A program made the translations under genes and the position numbers. A stretch of DNA of 64,000 nt from Hemerocallis citrina (Eukaryota > Streptophyta > Magnoliopsida > Asparagales > Asphodelaceae): positions 245,223,818 through 245,287,817 of the forward strand of contig CM030364.1 in NCBI GenBank assembly GCA_017893485.1, written 5' to 3'. How positions within the stretch are numbered: position 1 is the stretch's first letter; every line of letters begins with the position of its first letter. Below are positions 34,791 through 46,800 of the stretch, in pieces. Below the pieces are notes generated by a model that had not been told where the DNA came from, ran no database searches, and saw only the letters and a program-made list of their open reading frames with translations.

Positions 34791-34801
34791 GAATTGAACC
34801 C
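34791..34801 (-). promoter_or_regulatory. B-box-like motif in family A LTR
   Basis: The minus strand reads GGGTTCAATTC, close to the Pol III B box GGTTCRANNCC. A weaker second copy lies near 34968 (GGTTTGATTC). The positions within the LTR correspond to the tRNA-like sites at 25983 and 63132. Confidence 0.4.
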
Positions 34802-35066
34802 AAGACCACCTACACTGCACACAACGCCCAACTACACACAGACCAATTTTCCCAACTAGCTACTCCGTCAATGATTATGAATTAAATACTAAAACCCAAC
34901 TCTACTCTGAAATTGATTTTAAAAATAAAAACAAAACATAGCTCAATCTTCACTCTCAGGCAGAATCAAACCTGCGACTTTGAGCACTGTACACAGCACT
35001 CGCAGTCGACCGCCAAGACCTAGCACTATCACATTTACCCGATACCCGTGTAACACCGCGTAATTT

Positions 35067-35068
<2 letters not shown>

Positions 35069-35127
<59 letters not shown>
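35069..35127. repeat. (TA)n microsatellite in TRIM 5' LTR
   Basis: Uninterrupted ta dinucleotides, about 29 units. The homologous run in the 3' LTR is at about 35838-35889. The transmembrane-like ORFs on the opposite strand are translations of this run. Confidence 0.95.
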
Positions 35128-35132
<5 letters not shown>

Positions 35133-35532
35133 GAGTAGATGGCATAATTGTAAATAAAGTGAAAGGAGGGGGAGGGTCCCACGGGTTGAAAGAGCAGCAG
35201 TTGCTGTTGTTGTCGCTGATGTCAGCATGGGGGCCCACCCGGTTGGAAGAGACAGCACTGCTGTCTGGTTGCTTGTCTGATGTGGCACATGGGGCCCACG
35301 GGGGGCTTTGTGTGTGCACAAGATAGGACAATGGAAGTGTACAAAATAATCCCATATCGGGAATTGAAATAGAATAAATAATAATAAATAATATAGCCTA
35401 TGATCAAGAGCCACCAATCCGGTTAACCACTTTTTGAGAGGCAGTCTGTGGTGGGTAGTTGTACTATACTACAAATATTTTTTCTGATAAATTGTATAAA
35501 ATTGTCTGAGTCTGGGGCAGGGGCGTTACAAA

Positions 35533-35545
35533 TGGTATCAGAGCC
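35533..35545 (+). promoter_or_regulatory. TRIM primer-binding site, initiator tRNA-Met type
   Basis: tggtatcagagcc starts two bases after the 5' LTR and matches the plant initiator tRNA-Met primer complement fully. Confidence 0.92.
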
Positions 35546-35833
35546 AACTTTCGACACCGAGTGTGGGGCATGTCTATATAGTCGGGCAGTGGATTTCGGG
35601 ACTATAGACCCAGTCGGGCGGTGAATTCCAGGACTGTGGTGAGTGAGATGAGCCTCAATTAAATCCGGGATTATGATTGATCGGGCAGTGGATTCCGGGA
35701 TCATGATTAATCGGGCGGATAGGAGAGCAGATGCTCCACATCGGCTAGAAAGTAGATCCTGCACTAGATTGTGCATGCCCCGTGCTCGGCGAGGATGCTG
35801 ATTTCTGAAGGGGGGTGTATGTAACACCCCGTA

Positions 35834-35837
<4 letters not shown>

Positions 35838-35889
<52 letters not shown>
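35838..35889. repeat. (TA)n microsatellite in TRIM 3' LTR
   Basis: About 26 ta units at the same place as in the 5' LTR. The differing length shows repeat instability after insertion. Confidence 0.95.
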
Positions 35890-35891
<2 letters not shown>

Positions 35892-36275
35892 AGTGAAAGA
35901 AGGGGGGTCCCATGGGTTGTAAAAGCAGCAGTTGCTGCTGTTGTCGCTGACGTCATGATAACGTCAGCATGGGGGCCCACCCGGTTGGAAAAGACAACGT
36001 TGTTGTCTGGTTGCTTGTCTGACATGGCACATGGGACCCACGGGGCATTGGGTGTGCACGGGATAGGACAACGGAAGTGTGCAAAATAATCTCATATCGA
36101 GAATTGAACTAGAATAAATAATAATAAATAATATAGCCTATGATTAAGAGTCACCAATTCGGTTAACCGCCTTTTGAGAGGCAGCATGTGGTAGGCAGTT
36201 GTACTATACTATAAATAATTTGTCTGATAAATTGTATAAAATTTTCTTGGTCTGGGGCAGGGGCGTTACAAACTC

Positions 36276-39200
36276 TGTAACACCCCGAATTCTATTTACA
36301 TGTAATTCATAGTACAACAGGATCTTTTATTTCATTTCGTACAATTTTACAAGGAAATTAAAAATTTTTCTTATACAACAATGTTTGTTACAGAATTACA
36401 CAGAGGAAGTTTAAATAAAAATACAACATGAAAAACAACTCTAATATCAGCAGCTTTAATCATGAATATAATCTTTATCATCAACCGTCTTTAAGTCCTT
36501 GCCAATCCAATCAAGCCCTGTACTGAAAATCTGTGGGCACGTCAGTTGCTTACAACCGATGCAATGTTATAAACAACGATCCTCTCTATGTTGTATTATA
36601 ACTTATCTCTTACTTTAACAAACACAAACTTGAATACATATAAAAGTGTAAAGAGTGACTATCCTAAACATTTCACTGTATGATATGACTTAATGCCTAA
36701 TGCAGATGTTATACTACAACGACACTAATGCATACTTGTTTGGATTCTATGCATCCTATACTACATAGGTTCGAGGACAAACACCTACGTACTCCACATT
36801 AAAGGGTTTTATCCCTCGCCATGATAACTACCTAGTAATAAAACAAAGTTTAGACATTCCACGAGTACGGATTCCAGTCCCGAAAATCCACCGCCTGACT
36901 ATACAGAATCCTCGTCGTGCGAACATCTCGCAAGTGTCCTCTAGCCCCGGTTTATGCATATACACCGGAGTACGACCTACTATCCGCCCGACTAATCATG
37001 ATCCCGAAATCCACCGCCCGATCAATCATAATTCCGGATTTAATTAAGGCTTGCCTCCATCGCAAGCAACCACAGCCCCGGAATCCACCGTCCAACTGGG
37101 TCTATAGTCCCGGAATCCACCACCCGACTATATAGAGGCCCTCCTCACGTTTGCCCAAGTTTACTACATCTTCACTTATTGCCTAATTCTTAAGTTTGAA
37201 CATGAATAAATTATACTACTTAGAGCTAGTTTACCCTCCTACCGGTCTTACACAAAAATACCGAGAACGACAGCCCATATTGGCCACTTCTCAAAAATCA
37301 ATTATTCATTACCATTACTTTTGCCGGTACCTGGGTATCACTAAGCCTCTAGGATCAATATCTTTCTATTTTCAACAACTTGGGGTACTCATACCCTTAT
37401 AACTCAAGTTCATGTATTCATAATTCATTCAAATTCTTTCCTTCATTCTTATTTATTCATCAACAAGTACAATCTCAACCTATTTATTTTCACAATACAC
37501 TTTTAATATTCATCAAAACCTTCTCAATACAAGTTAATTAAGATTAAAACATAATCTCTTAAAATTCATCATTGAAAACTCATCTCATCATTTTCCTTTG
37601 ATTTATTTTAAACAAATTCATAACATCATTAACCATATATATATTTTTCTTGAGTTCACATCTCATCTAAGCATGAATATGATCTTTATTTTCCCAAAAT
37701 ATTACTTAAAACAGCGAGAATATATTTTCAATCACCTCGTTTAAGTATTATTTGCAAAATAGTAAATTCAAAGTCAGAAACTGTATTTCATGCTATTTTT
37801 AAAAATCATAGAAAATCATATACTTCACGAAACTTTTGCGTTATTTATATCAAAATAAAGGTGTAAAAGTCTAATAAAATTTCTTAGTTATAAGTTTCCT
37901 CAAAATACTGTATCTATAACCTTGAATTCTTCGAAATATACAGTAGGGTCGAAATACTGAAATATTGCCACTGTACAATCTTGTAAAATTCATATAAAAT
38001 TCAATTCTTTGTGAAAATTTGATTTTCTTAGACTTTTCAGAAAGTTTAATGAGTCTACTAAAACTTCTTAGTTTTGAACTTTCTCAAATTATTTCATTAC
38101 AATGCTGAATTGATAAAAAAACCGAAATGTGTACAGATTTTCAGCAACCAGTCAACTACTAACCAGTTCTGAGTTTAGATTTTATTAAAATAGTAAACAA
38201 CCTCCAAATATTATGAAATGTTAAAGGGATGTTCCTGACATATACAAGATGTTCTAAAAAAAATTAGCTCTAGATTCTTACTATTTTATTAAATTTAATT
38301 TTCTGATCGGCAAGCAAAACTCAAAACAGTAACTTTTCTTGGCATGAATTAGTAACTATGTGTACAAATCTATATCCATATCATTTAATCTAGTCATGAT
38401 GTACTACTACGCAATCAAACAACATTTCAACTTATTTACATGACAATCTTTCAATTAGCATGTATTTTCATTCTAAATATCATCATCACAATTTAACCAC
38501 TACTCATATGTATAAATAATTTTAAATATCAATTTTCCTACACATGCAATCTATTTTACTGTAGAAAGCAAGAAAGAACACTCACCTCAATGAAGATTCT
38601 AATGTAGAAGAAAACTCCTAGAAGTTGCTCCTAGCTCCAACAATAGGACTCCCTTCTTCTCCTAGCAAACATTCCTTCCTCCAAGCAAGAACTCAAATAA
38701 CTCTCTTTTTCTTCTTTTCTTTTCTTTTTTTTCCTCTTTTTCTTTTCTTATCTTTCTTATCTTTTGTTTCTTTTGATTTTTGGTGCAAGATTTCATGAAG
38801 AAAGGGGGTGGTATTTATAGGCTTTGGGAAGACTCTTCTAGTACCCAAATTAAGTGTTCAAATTCATAACCTACATAACCCCCTTCATTAATTGCCCACT
38901 CACCATTATTACACAAACTTCCAACTTTTTTTCTTCCTGCATGAATTGGCCAACCCTTGGATTTCCCACATGTGCACACTTCTAATTTAGTTAGTTGTTA
39001 TTTATTTGATTGTACATGTTGTTACATGACAAGTGTAGAATAAAAAGTGTACATTTAAAATGTAGAATAAAATTATGGGCTTTAAGATGATCTTTAGGCC
39101 TATGAGTTTTAATTACAAAATAAATAATACACTTTTGATTAGAAAATGATAAACATGACTTAAGAAAATTTTAGGAATAAAATGTGCATGAAATTTTACG

Positions 39201-39602
39201 TGTAAAATACATGCGAAAGAAAATAATAAATATTCGAATACAAAATAAATTCAAGAGAATGGAAAATATTCATAAACAATAAAAATACAACATACGTAAA
39301 ATATTCATATTGATAGTGTTACGGATATTTCATGTAACGGAAAAATATACGTCATCGACACGTGTATCGAAAATACGTGCAATACACTTAAAACACAAGG
39401 ATTAAAATAAATGTTTGAGTTGGCTAAAAATAAGATTGAAATGAGTGTTTAGAAAACGGAAAACATATAAATAATTAGAAGATAAGATACATATGACATT
39501 TATATAAAAATATGTTACGAATATTATTCGTAATAGTACGAAATACACGTGCGTAACACACGATAGTAAAATTGTCATTACTCAATTTTGCGGGGTGTTA
39601 CA
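36276..39602 (-). mobile_element. Third family A LTR in the nest, full length
   Basis: 3327 bp, starting tgtaacaccccgaattc and ending ttgcggggtgttaca. Landmarks shared with other copies include attctatgcatcctatactaca (36746) and ctagtttaccctcctaccgg (37227). It contains repeated ccggaatccaccgcccgac-type units (36880-37130), the reverse complement of the TRIM interior. Flanks are aactc and atccg, not a duplication. The left flank of the adjoining TRIM (acccg) and this right flank (atccg) differ by one base, which would fit one compound insertion. Confidence 0.85.
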
Positions 39603-42510
39603 ATCCGGACCCGATCTGGACTCGATCCGGACCCGGCATTGTACCGGAACCGACCCGATCTATACGAGTCCGGATCTGGGTCCTAAAATATGACCTAATG
39701 CACTTCCTGGTCCGACTCCGGGTCCGCTAAAATAGAACAGACCCGGACCCGGACCCGGACCCGTTAAAAAATACCCCCAAAAATATGGAATTTGAATAAT
39801 AGGGTTATAGGATATACACGTAAATAGTAATTTTTGAAGATATATGTGTAAATATAATATTTATTCATGTACTTTAGTATAAAAATTGTTGGAACTGTAG
39901 GTTATTGGGTGCAAAAATACTTATGTGCAAATATTTATTCACCACTACCGGACCCGAAAGGTAGATTTTTTAATTAGGACTCGGACCCGGTTCTCGCAAG
40001 TTCAGGTTCGGGTCCAATTTTTGGACCCGTGAGGACCGGGTCCGAATCCGGGTAGTGGAGGACCCGACCCGATAAGGCCCAATAACAGCTCTACCAAGAC
40101 CAGAATCTCACTCCTCATTCACTATTAAAATCTTCTCAGAAAATAATTATACTTTTACTGTACTTCATTACCATTACATCACCCTAACATCGAAATATCA
40201 TTTCCTCACTGTACGATTTAAATTCTACACTACAAAGAATTAGCATGGAAAATTCAGTAATCAACACATTTGTAATCACCCATATTTAAGTTAATTATCA
40301 ATACGCGACATCACAATTAATCATATCAATGCAACAATGCAATTCAAATACTATATATCATACAACTTCTCAACCTAATGTGTATTTAATTCTATTTAAA
40401 AGTTGGACTAGTAAACATGATATTACCATATTAACAATTTAATAAATTTAACAATCTAATACATGATACACAAATTTCCTTTCTACAATTCCATCTAGTT
40501 TAATTAATATGCATTTGATTCTAAGATTAATTCACCATCTAAAAGATTTTAGATTACACCTAACATGAACTCTAATATTATCATGGCATAAAAATTAGAA
40601 ACTAAAGAAACACCCACATTTTTGAAATATTTTTCAATTGAAACTCATAGTGCAAAATTCCAATTCCTTCCTCAAAATTCGAGCTCCAAGAATCCAACAA
40701 CAAGCAATTTGAAGGCGCACAAATGAATATTTTTTTTCTTTTCTTTTTTCTATGTGGCCGGAAATGTAAATGAGAGGGTGAGTTGCCTTTTTATTACTAA
40801 GAAGAAATTACCCATGACTAAAAGAAAATATTATCCATGATTTATTATTAACCACCCCATTAATCTAATAACTACCCACTAATCCTAAACTCATTCAATA
40901 GTTATTGTTTCCCTCTCATGCAGTTGACCGGCCCTTGTAGGTGAGAACACGTGCATGTGCTTTCTATGTGTTTGTGTGTGCACATAAAATACACACCAAT
41001 TATTAGGAGTTTTAATTACTACAACTACATATGTTATTCAATCCAACATGGATTTAATAAAAAAAACTAGTTTAAATTAATTATGATAAAAAGTTTCATG
41101 CACAAATAAAAATAAATATACACACTTCATAAATTTTATTTTGAAAAAGAATACAACCAACACGAACACTACAAACACGTGTGTCGCACGTATCAATAAA
41201 TATTCAAATACTAAAATAGATTTGAGCAACGGAGAAATGTTTATAAAAAATCGAAATACAACATACGTAAAATATTTATATTGATAAAGTTATGGATATT
41301 TCATGTAACGGTAAAATATATGTAATCGACACGCGCACTGAAAGCACGTGAAATGCACGTAAAAACAAAAAGTTTAAGATTAATATTTGAGTTGGCTAAA
41401 AAATGGGAAATAAAATAAATTCAAATACAAAAATGAATTCTGGAGAACGGAATGTATTTATAAATACTCAAAATATGAAATACGTATAATATTTATATTA
41501 ATAATGTTACGGGTATTACCCGTAATGGTACAAAATACATTTGCGTAACACATATGGGGCAAAATTTTCATAACTCAATTTTGCAGGGTGTTACAACATC
41601 CACATTTCAACTCACCATTTACCTTTCCCTGTTTGAAACTCCATATATTTCAAATCTAAAATTTAATCCACTTAAAACTGCAAGAATTCATTTCCAAAAT
41701 TGAAATTTATATTCCTTAAAATCCGAAACTATATGTTTCAAAATCTAAAATTTTATTCATTCAAAATCTGAAATTAAATCTTATCAAATTTGAAATTATA
41801 TCCCTCTAAAACTAAAAATATATCATTCCAAATATGAATCATTTGTATACTCAAATCATAGACTTTTATCATACAAATCAAGAATATAAACTATGAAAAT
41901 CTAAAGTTTAAAGTTAATAAAACAATAGACATTTGAATCAAAGCTACATAAACAAAATAACCTTACATCTAGGTTATTCTTCAACTCTATAACCCAATCC
42001 TGGAGACCCTAAAGATATGCAACTCAAGCCTATGTATACAAGCCATTCCCGAAAGATATGTAAAAAAAATTACATCAGCCAAATCCAATTAAATCCAAAT
42101 GCACTATAACTTTAACTAACCATAACTCAATTTAATCAAATCCATTTCAAAGAAAAATAATCAATAACACAACTAAAAAGCCAAAGTGATCGCCCCCTTG
42201 TTCGAATTGGCAACCAAACTTAGCCAAGATGTCAAACCAACCCATTGTTATCTAGAATTCCGAAAATTGATAGGAATAGACATGAAACCCTCACTCCATT
42301 GTTCAACCCGGACGCTATTCTAAACCGCAAGCCATTTACCTCTTACTGTACAAACCCGAGGGCACTACACCCCTATTGTACAACCCGAGAGCAATACAAT
42401 CATATATACATCAATGCATATATAAAAAACCCTAGAATTAAATCATGGATTTAAATACAATTAAAATAGTGAATAATCAAAACAAAATCTCATCTTTTAA
42501 TCAAACAAAA

Positions 42511-43832
42511 AAGAAGCCTCTGAGAAGATTGCAGCAAAAGAAGCTGAGCCCGCTCTGGGGAGAGAGAAGACCAGTAAAAGCAACCCAGTAGAGAGCGTTA
42601 TCGCTGTGGAGGGAGTGGTTGAAGAGGTGAGTTGTAAAGGGGGGCCATCGTTGTTGGCTCAGAACGGGAAAGAAGGGAAAGGAGATGAGGCAGTTGAGAA
42701 TGCCAGGGCCTCAGAGAGACATGGTGTGGTTCAGAGTGGGAGAGAAGGGTTAGAAGATGAGGCGGGTGAGAATACCAGGAATTCGAAGAGACAGGGTGTA
42801 GTTTCAGAGGAGCTGTCCTGTCTCGCCGCTTCAAGATCCAATCCGTCTTCGACAGGTGGCAGGGGATGCGCTCTTTTTTATTGTCACCAGGTCCCCCCCA
42901 CACCCTCCAATAGTGATGCGTTGGACAACGCGCTCTCTGACTCGGGGGGAGGCTCGAGGCGCCCCTTTTCCGAGGCGGATGGTTTGGTGCTCCGCAAGGA
43001 GACTCTTGCCTATTCGGTTCCATTCAACTCTTCCTGTAGGCCTTTGAATGGGCTTTTAAGTGGCGACTGTGGGCCCAAAGAGGGGTCCACAAGGCCTCTT
43101 TTTGTAGCTGGAGCCTGTAACTCTAAGGATCCGAGTAGCCTGATACTTCAACAGACTGAGAGCGGGCCCAAAGAGGGGACTGCTTGTGGTGAGTCTGGTT
43201 TTATTTTGGGGTCTTCAGGCGACGGGCCCAATGAGGGGTCCGTGGCAATAGTACACTTTCCTACTAATGAATCCATTCTCACAGACAGTGATGAGGATCC
43301 GGAAGGACGGCTTAATCTCGATGTTGAGTTCTCTTTATCTGAGGAGGAATCAGAGGATACGGAGTTCATTGCTAACACTCAGAGGGAGATTTCACCTGAG
43401 CTTGTCCCGTCTTCAATTCCAGACTCAGCTCCCGGTATTAGCTCGGGACCGTCCCGGAAAGCCGTTGGTTTCAGGGTTCAGCAATGTCCCAAGAGGGCTC
43501 ATGTGGAGTCCTTGGATGACTATCTTGAGGACGCTGCGGCAGCCAAGGCAGCTAAGTTCGACAATGGAGGTACAAAAAATTTTTTAGCTTCTATTTTAAA
43601 TTACATGTCAGACTCTGATGTTTTATCACTAGCCATCACTTGTGGATTAGAAGTTTGGGACACTGAGCGTATTGCCTTACTTCTCAATAAAATCCGGGGT
43701 TGGGAAACGGATAGAGTTAGGACAGCTGATGTTAAGGAGTCTAGAGTCGGCACGGGGCCGACTATCATTCTCGAGGATGTAGCCGGCCCTTCACCCTCAA
43801 CTACGTTCTCCCGTGAAAATTCTCCCCAATGA
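42511..43832 (+). CDS. LINE ORF1, C-terminal part (5' truncated)
   Basis: The frame enters from the truncated left end (EASEKIAAKEAEPAL...) and runs about 440 codons to TGA at 43830-43832. It has no methionine start that clearly belongs to the gene. In plant L1 elements ORF1 is an RNA-binding chaperone with a DUF4283 domain and a CCHC knuckle near the N-terminus; neither is present here, so both were probably lost with the 5' end. What remains is the hydrophilic, variable, Ser/Glu-rich tail, with repeated SGPKEG / DGPNEG-like segments and an acidic patch (SLSEEESEDTEF). The stop overlaps the ORF2 start as ATGA. An opposite-strand frame at 42598-43023 is a shadow. Confidence 0.75.
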
Positions 43833-46800
43833 ATACACTCTTCTGGAATGTTAGGGGGTTGGGGGATAGGGGAAAGAGGGGTATGGTGCGGGACGTTATA
43901 AGTAATTCCAAGGCGGACGTTGTTGGGCTGCAGGAGACCAAACTCCAGCACGGATGCAAACTCAATCGTGTTGGTGGCAACAGAATAAAGGAGTGGTTGA
44001 CTCGCCCCTCCGTCGGTGCCTCGGGGGGGATTGCTTTAGGGTTTAACCCGGATCTTCTGTCCTGCGAAGAGGAAATGTGTGGTACGTTCTCGCTGACGGC
44101 TCGACTTAAGCGACGCTCAGATGACTGGGTACAGACTGTGACTGTGGTCTACGGGCCGAACGTGGCCACCGACAGAGAGGCCTTCTGGCAGGAATTAGTC
44201 GACATACGTCAGCGTTGGTCGGGCCCTTGGATTGTGGGTGGGGACTTCAACATTACCAGATTTGCTTTTGAGCACAAGGGTAGAGGCGCTAGCGACAGAC
44301 ACCGAGAGGAATTCAATAGAATTATCACGGAACTTGAATTGATTGATATCCCAATCAATGACAGACTTTTTACTTGGTCTAATTTGCAAGCGGATCCGGT
44401 TTTGGCCAAGTTGGACAGGGTTCTGGTCTCCATGGATTGGGAAGCTTTATTTCCTCTCGCTTCGGCTAGGACGATCCCCAGGCCAACCTCAGATCACACG
44501 CCGATCCTTCTCGATGTGGGGGTTCGGAGAGCCCGGAAGCCTAGGAAATTCAGATTTGAAAAGGCTTGGTTGGAAATCCGGGGATTCCATCATATGGTTA
44601 TGGAGAACTGGGCACTCCCAATGGCCGGCAGGGATGCGGCATCTCGTTGGTGTGGTAAAATTCGTAGGCTGAGGAAGAGGCTTACTAGATGGAATCGGTC
44701 TAGATTCTCAACCATCTGGCGTGATAAACAGTCCTTTCTTGAAGGTATTGAGGAGCTTGAGAGGGTGGAGGAAATTAGAATCCTGTCGCAGGAAGAGCGG
44801 AACAGGCTCCTTGAACTCCGTAATAACATTGCCAACCTGTATAGACTTGAAGAAATCAAATGGCAACAGAGATCCAGGGTTTCGTGGCTCAAAGAGGGGG
44901 ACGCGAATACAGCCTACTTTCATCGAGTTGCAAGTGCTAGAAGGAGAGCCAATCTTATTCTTTCTATTCAGACGGCGACAGGAACATCGCAGGATGAAAA
45001 TGTCATTGCCTCTACTTTCCAGTCTTTCTATAAGGGTCTATTCGGGAAAAAGAATGACTTTAGGATTCCAATGGGGGCTCACTTCTGGCAGGAGTATCAG
45101 ACTGGGCCAGGTCTAAACCTGTCCTCCTTGGAGGATCCTTTCACGGAATCAGAGGTCAAATCGGCCATTGACCTGATGGGAGCTGACAAGTCCCCTGGGC
45201 CAGACGGATTTCCTTTGTTGTTCTACCAAGTGTTCTGGGAGGAAATTAAAGGAGAATTCATGGAGGTTATGATGGAATTTTTTCACAATAAACTGAGGCT
45301 AGGTATGTTCAACTTTGCAGAAGTTGTACTGATCCCCAAACGGGAGGACTCTAAGTGCGTTGGGGATTTTAGACCAATTAGCTTGATTAACTGTTCAGCT
45401 AAGATCATCACTAAGGTCCTAGCCAACCGCCTGGGAGGCATCATGGACAGTCTTATCTGTAGAACTCAGACAGGATTCATTAAGGGCAGATGTATATTGG
45501 ACTGTATGGCTACGGCGGAACAAGTCATCCACCACTGCCACAAGAGCAACTCCACGAACTTCCTTCTCAAATTGGATTTTGAGAAAGCATACGACTCTGT
45601 GGACTGGGAATGCCTTCTTGAGGCTCTCAGGGGGAGAGGTTTTGGGGACAAATGGATTTGTTGGATTAAACAATGTTTACACTTCTCCAAAACGGCAATT
45701 TCAGTGAACGGGAGACCTGGCCCCTCGTTCCCGTGCAAGAAGGGACTCCGTCAGGGGGATCCTCTATCCCCGCTTCTTTTCACTATTGTAGCGGATGTTC
45801 TCAGGAAAATGCTAGATAATTGTAAAAGAATAGGGTGGATTTCGCCTGTGGCCAGTAGCAATGCTAATCAGGGTTGCACGATCCTCCAATATGCTGATGA
45901 CACCCTTATCTTCGGTAATGGGACTAGAGCGGAAACAATCTGCTTTAAAGGGGTCCTTTACTGCTTTGAAGCCTGGTCAGGCCTGAGAATTAACTTCCAT
46001 AAGAGCGCGCTAGTTCCTATTTCACTCTCAGAAGCTGAAACTAGAGAGCATGCCACCATTCTCAACTGCGCGATTGAAGCATTCCCCATCAAATACCTAG
46101 GGCTTCCACTCCGCCCAGGGAAACTCACTAAGGCCGACTGGTTACCGATTATTGACAGGGTGGAGGACAGGCTTTCCGGGTGGAAAGGCAAATCACTCTC
46201 TCTTGGGGGCAGAGTGGTTCTCATCAATTCTGTGCTATCCAATCTGCCCATCTACTACATGTCCTTTTTTGAACTCCCAAAATGGGTGATCCAAAGGATC
46301 GATCGCATCAGGAAAAGATTTCTCTGGAAAGGTGCTGACTCAAATAAGGGAGGCTACCACCTTATCAAATGGAGTATTGCATGTATGAAAAAGAGGTATG
46401 GAGGGCTAGGCATCATTGACCTCAGAGATATGAATCTGGCACTTCTAGGTAAGTGGTGGTGGAAAGTGTTCCATCACTGCGGGGAAGGTTGGCAGGACTT
46501 TATCCAACCCTACCTTCGAGGGAAAGGGACTAGAAGTCTAGGCTTCCGAGTAGGACCCAGAGTCTCCCGGTTCTGGAAAGGAGTTGCTAAAGCCAGCGGG
46601 CCCTTCAACTCAGCAATCTCATCTCTGATCGGCAATGGTCGAACCACCAGATTTTGGTGGGATAAGTGGTGCGGCCATCATTCTCTTAAAGATTATTTCC
46701 CAGAGTTGTTTGCTAGAACGAACCGACCGAATCTCTCGGTGGCGGAAGCATGGAAAAGGGGGACTTGGAGACCGTCATTCCAAGGAACCCTGTCTCCTAG

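Larger units (their letters stand above)
35049..36270 (+). mobile_element. Miniature LTR retrotransposon (TRIM), 1222 bp
   Basis: 5' LTR 35049-35530 (482 bp) and 3' LTR 35820-36270 (451 bp) both start tgtaacaccccg-like and end ggggcaggggcgttaca; they differ mainly in the TA run. The 289-bp interior has a primer-binding site (35533) and a polypurine tract (gaaggggggtgta, 35807-35819) but no gene, so it would depend on proteins from another element. The interior repeats cgggcagtggattccggga-type units several times. The left flank is acccg; a family A LTR follows five bases (aactc) after the right end, so no clean duplication is seen. Confidence 0.9.
35021..40093. mobile_element. Non-autonomous hAT-like element, split by a TRIM and an LTR
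   Basis: The flanks ccaagacc at 35013-35020 and ccaagacc at 40094-40101 are a perfect 8-bp duplication. The element begins tagcactatcac and ends aacagctcta, so TAG...CTA termini like hAT. Its own sequence is only 35021-35048 and 39603-40093 (about 0.5 kb), rich in gacccg / cgggtc words and in inverted copies of them, with no coding capacity. Its inverted ends are diverged. The rest is inserted material. Mobilisation by a hAT transposase is inferred. Confidence 0.8.
30132..41595 (-). mobile_element. Second family A LTR, nested in the first and itself split twice
   Basis: Pieces 30132-30390, 33947-35020 and 40102-41595 sum to about 2.83 kb. It starts ttttacgccccgaattcc and ends ttgcagggtgttaca. 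Gaps are the hAT element (30391-33938) and the compound hAT-like insertion (35021-40093), each defined by an 8-bp target duplication, so the reconstruction is well supported. No 5-bp duplication is visible at its own ends (aaaaa and acatc). Homology to the solo LTR at 24255 continues over each removed insertion. Confidence 0.8.

Noticed and set aside
35035..36025. Reading frames with long alternating Ile-Tyr segments that look like membrane helices
   Set aside because: They are translations of (TA)n microsatellites in TRIM LTRs.
42598..43023. 141-codon minus-strand reading frame
   Set aside because: It is antisense to the LINE ORF1 and has no recognisable domain.
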